Assembly: GCF_036409155.1 (NCBI RefSeq)
Contig: NZ_JAZGLW010000001.1
Span: 1,178,001-1,242,000 of the forward strand
Origin: Mycobacterium sp. 050128
GTDB taxonomy: Bacteria > Actinomycetota > Actinomycetes > Mycobacteriales > Mycobacteriaceae
DNA: 64,000 nt
Direction: 5' to 3'
Each line of letters opens with the position of its first letter. The stretch's first letter is position 1. A program made the translations under genes and the position numbers. Shown here in pieces: positions 62,679-64,000 of this stretch. The notes beneath the pieces are model-generated. The model saw nothing but the letters and a program-made list of their open reading frames with translations, had not been told where the DNA came from and ran no database searches.

Positions 62679-63590
62679 TCAGAGCGTGTGGATTTGCTGG
62701 ACCGGCAGTCGCGCGCCGCGGCGCGGCTCGTAGGCCAGTCCGCTGGCATACAGCACGCAGACCACGCGGTGGCGGTGCGGCCGCATCGGCTCCAGCAGTT
62801 CGAGCATGCCCTGGTCATCGACCGGGTGTCCCAGCAGCGTCCAGCCGATCATCTTCGGTACGTGGTAATCCCCGACCGAGACGGCATCGGCATCGCCGAA
62901 CGCCCGTTGCGCGGTCTCGGCGGCGGTCCACTCCCCGACTCCCGGCAGTGACGTCAGCGCCTGGCGCACCTGCGCCGCCGGCCGGGACGCCAGCCGTTCC
63001 AGCGAGGCCGCCCGGCGCGCACATGTCACGACGGTCTGGGCCCGTCGCGGATCGACGTTGGCGCGATGGAATTCCCATGACGGGATGTTTCGCCAGACCT
63101 CGGCCGACGGCAGCACGCGCATGCCGGCCGGCGCCGGCCCGGGCGGTGGCGTGCCGTACTTGGACACCAGCTTCCGCCACGAGGAGAACGCGTCGGCGCC
63201 CGGCACCCGCTGCTCGATGATCGCCGGTATCAGCGCTTCGAGCACCTGCCCGGTACGGCCCAGGCGCAGGTGCGGGACGCGTTCATGCGCCGCGGCAACC
63301 GTCGGGTGTGTCGGCGTGAACTCCGAGGCGTCGTCGTCGGCGCCCAGCAGTGCCGGTAGCCGCTCGAGAAACTCCTCGGCGCCGCCGCCCCAGGCCTCGC
63401 AGTGCGCCGCATCGGCGGCCGCGCGGCTGATGCATGCGGTGACCGGCCCGCTGGGTAGCAGGCTGGTGCGCCAGATGGTGGCATCACCCGGAAGGCGAAA
63501 GCAGGGGTCCCGGGGGCCGCGGCGAAGGGGCGCCAGGGTGTGCCCGAAGCTGACCGCCCCGGGAAACGTCACCGTTCGCGTGCTCGTCAC
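62679..63590 (-). CDS. HhH-GPD DNA glycosylase-like protein, Rv0142-like
   Basis: A 303-residue protein of the DNA-3-methyladenine glycosylase II/HhH-GPD superfamily. The helix-hairpin-helix is LTSLPGVGEWTAAETAQRAFGD and the catalytic Asp probably lies in SVGDYHVPKM. The N-terminal domain includes LEALIPAIIEQRVPGADAFSSWRKLV. It should remove damaged bases. The GTG start faces the divergent Rv0141c-like gene, as in M. tuberculosis. Confidence 0.88.
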   Translation of the reverse strand: MTSTRTVTFPGAVSFGHTLAPLRRGPRDPCFRLPGDATIWRTSLLPSGPVTACISRAAADAAHCEAWGGGAEEFLERLPALLGADDDASEFTPTHPTVAAAHERVPHLRLGRTGQVLEALIPAIIEQRVPGADAFSSWRKLVSKYGTPPPGPAPAGMRVLPSAEVWRNIPSWEFHRANVDPRRAQTVVTCARRAASLERLASRPAAQVRQALTSLPGVGEWTAAETAQRAFGDADAVSVGDYHVPKMIGWTLLGHPVDDQGMLELLEPMRPHRHRVVCVLYASGLAYEPRRGARLPVQQIHTL

Positions 63591-63654
63591 CGACGACTCC
63601 GGATTTCCACTCTGATTGACCGCCCACTACCTGCCAAGACACTATTGCGATGTG

Positions 63655-64000
63655 ATGACGCCGTTCGATGCTCCCAATGCCGAGCTGGCCTGGATGTTCC
63701 TCCAGAGTCTGAGCGAGGGCGGCGACCTCGACGAGGGTTTCGCGTTGCTCAGCGACGACTTCAGCTATTGGAGCCTGTTCACCCGGGAGTCTTACGACAA
63801 GGAAGCCCTGCGCCGACTGACCGACCGACGCAAACAGTCCGTCGAGCTCACCATCGATCTGCTGCGCTGCATCAACGAAGGAGAAACGGTCGTCGTGGAG
63901 GCCTATGCCACCGGCACCAACTCCAACGGCGAGCAGTACGACACCCCGTTCGTGTGCATCTTCGAGACCAGCGACGGGCTGATCATCTCGATGCGCGAGT
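63655..64000 (+). CDS. SnoaL/NTF2-like protein, Rv0141c-like (3' end outside window)
   Basis: The open frame from ATG at 63655 (or the GTG one codon earlier) runs to the window edge: MTPFDAPNAELAWMFLQSLSEGG, then DFSYWSLFTRESYDKEAL and VVVEAYATGTNSNGEQYDTPFVCIFETSDG, a SnoaL-like fold. At least 115 residues are present; the family is usually about 130. The function is unknown. Position, divergent from the glycosylase, matches Rv0141c. Confidence 0.82.
   Translation, partial: MTPFDAPNAELAWMFLQSLSEGGDLDEGFALLSDDFSYWSLFTRESYDKEALRRLTDRRKQSVELTIDLLRCINEGETVVVEAYATGTNSNGEQYDTPFVCIFETSDGLIISMRE

Overview
The window is mycobacterial chromosome: high GC, ATGA/GTGA-type gene overlaps, frequent GTG and TTG starts, and gene order matching the Mycobacterium tuberculosis segment from about Rv0141c to Rv0175, read in reverse. 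It is not M. tuberculosis. A dps1-type gene is present, the PE genes M. tuberculosis carries here (PE1-PE4) are absent, and about 28 kb of catabolic genes lies between the Rv0163-like and Rv0158-like genes. A non-tuberculous Mycobacterium is the best reading; I cannot name the species. Ortholog names come from remembered family sequences and gene order, not from a search.

Layout. (1) 1-13,261: the mce1 lipid/fatty-acid import locus on the minus strand (fadD5, yrbE1A, yrbE1B, mce1A-D, lprK, mce1F and a truncated Mce-associated membrane protein), with the divergent GntR regulator mce1R. (2) 13,299-14,256: Rv0164-like and Rv0163-like genes. (3) 14,325-33,719: an accessory catabolic island. Its core is a nine-gene, tightly overlapping minus-strand operon (P450, zinc-type dehydrogenase, HpcH/HpaI aldolase, NTF2-like, SDR, Baeyer-Villiger-type monooxygenase, alpha/beta hydrolase and two unknowns). 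Around it are an enolase-superfamily gene, a CoA-transferase, an NmrA/HxlR pair, a thioesterase/F420 enzyme/acyl-CoA dehydrogenase unit, an SMP-30 lactonase, a second thioesterase-like gene and a TetR regulator. A repeated 26-bp motif, TGACACTT-N9-TTTGTAAAG, sits at three promoter regions of this island, with a weak copy before the TetR gene. (4) 33,716-42,748: an Rv0161-like FAD oxidase, a frameshifted nitroreductase, SDR and DapB-like genes, hydrolase, two-component system and acyltransferase. (5) 42,831-51,416: Rv0158-like TetR, a tiny Rv0157A-like gene, a CYP125-family P450 with its own TetR, the transhydrogenase pntB-pntAb-pntAa, fadE2 and ptpB. (6) 51,417-64,000: cyclopropane synthase-like gene, Rv0148-like SDR, Rv0147-like aldehyde dehydrogenase, four tandem SAM methyltransferases, pirin-TetR, a ClC channel, Dps, a DNA glycosylase and a truncated Rv0141c-like gene.

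Working model (inference). The island oxidises an alicyclic or terpenoid-like compound: P450 hydroxylation, alcohol-to-ketone oxidation (SDR/MDR), Baeyer-Villiger ester or lactone formation, hydrolysis (alpha/beta hydrolase, SMP-30), CoA activation (CoA-transferase), desaturation (acyl-CoA dehydrogenase) and aldol cleavage. The repeated motif would tie these units into one regulon. No stretch above 300 bases lacks a gene; no tRNA, rRNA, insertion sequence or CRISPR array was seen.
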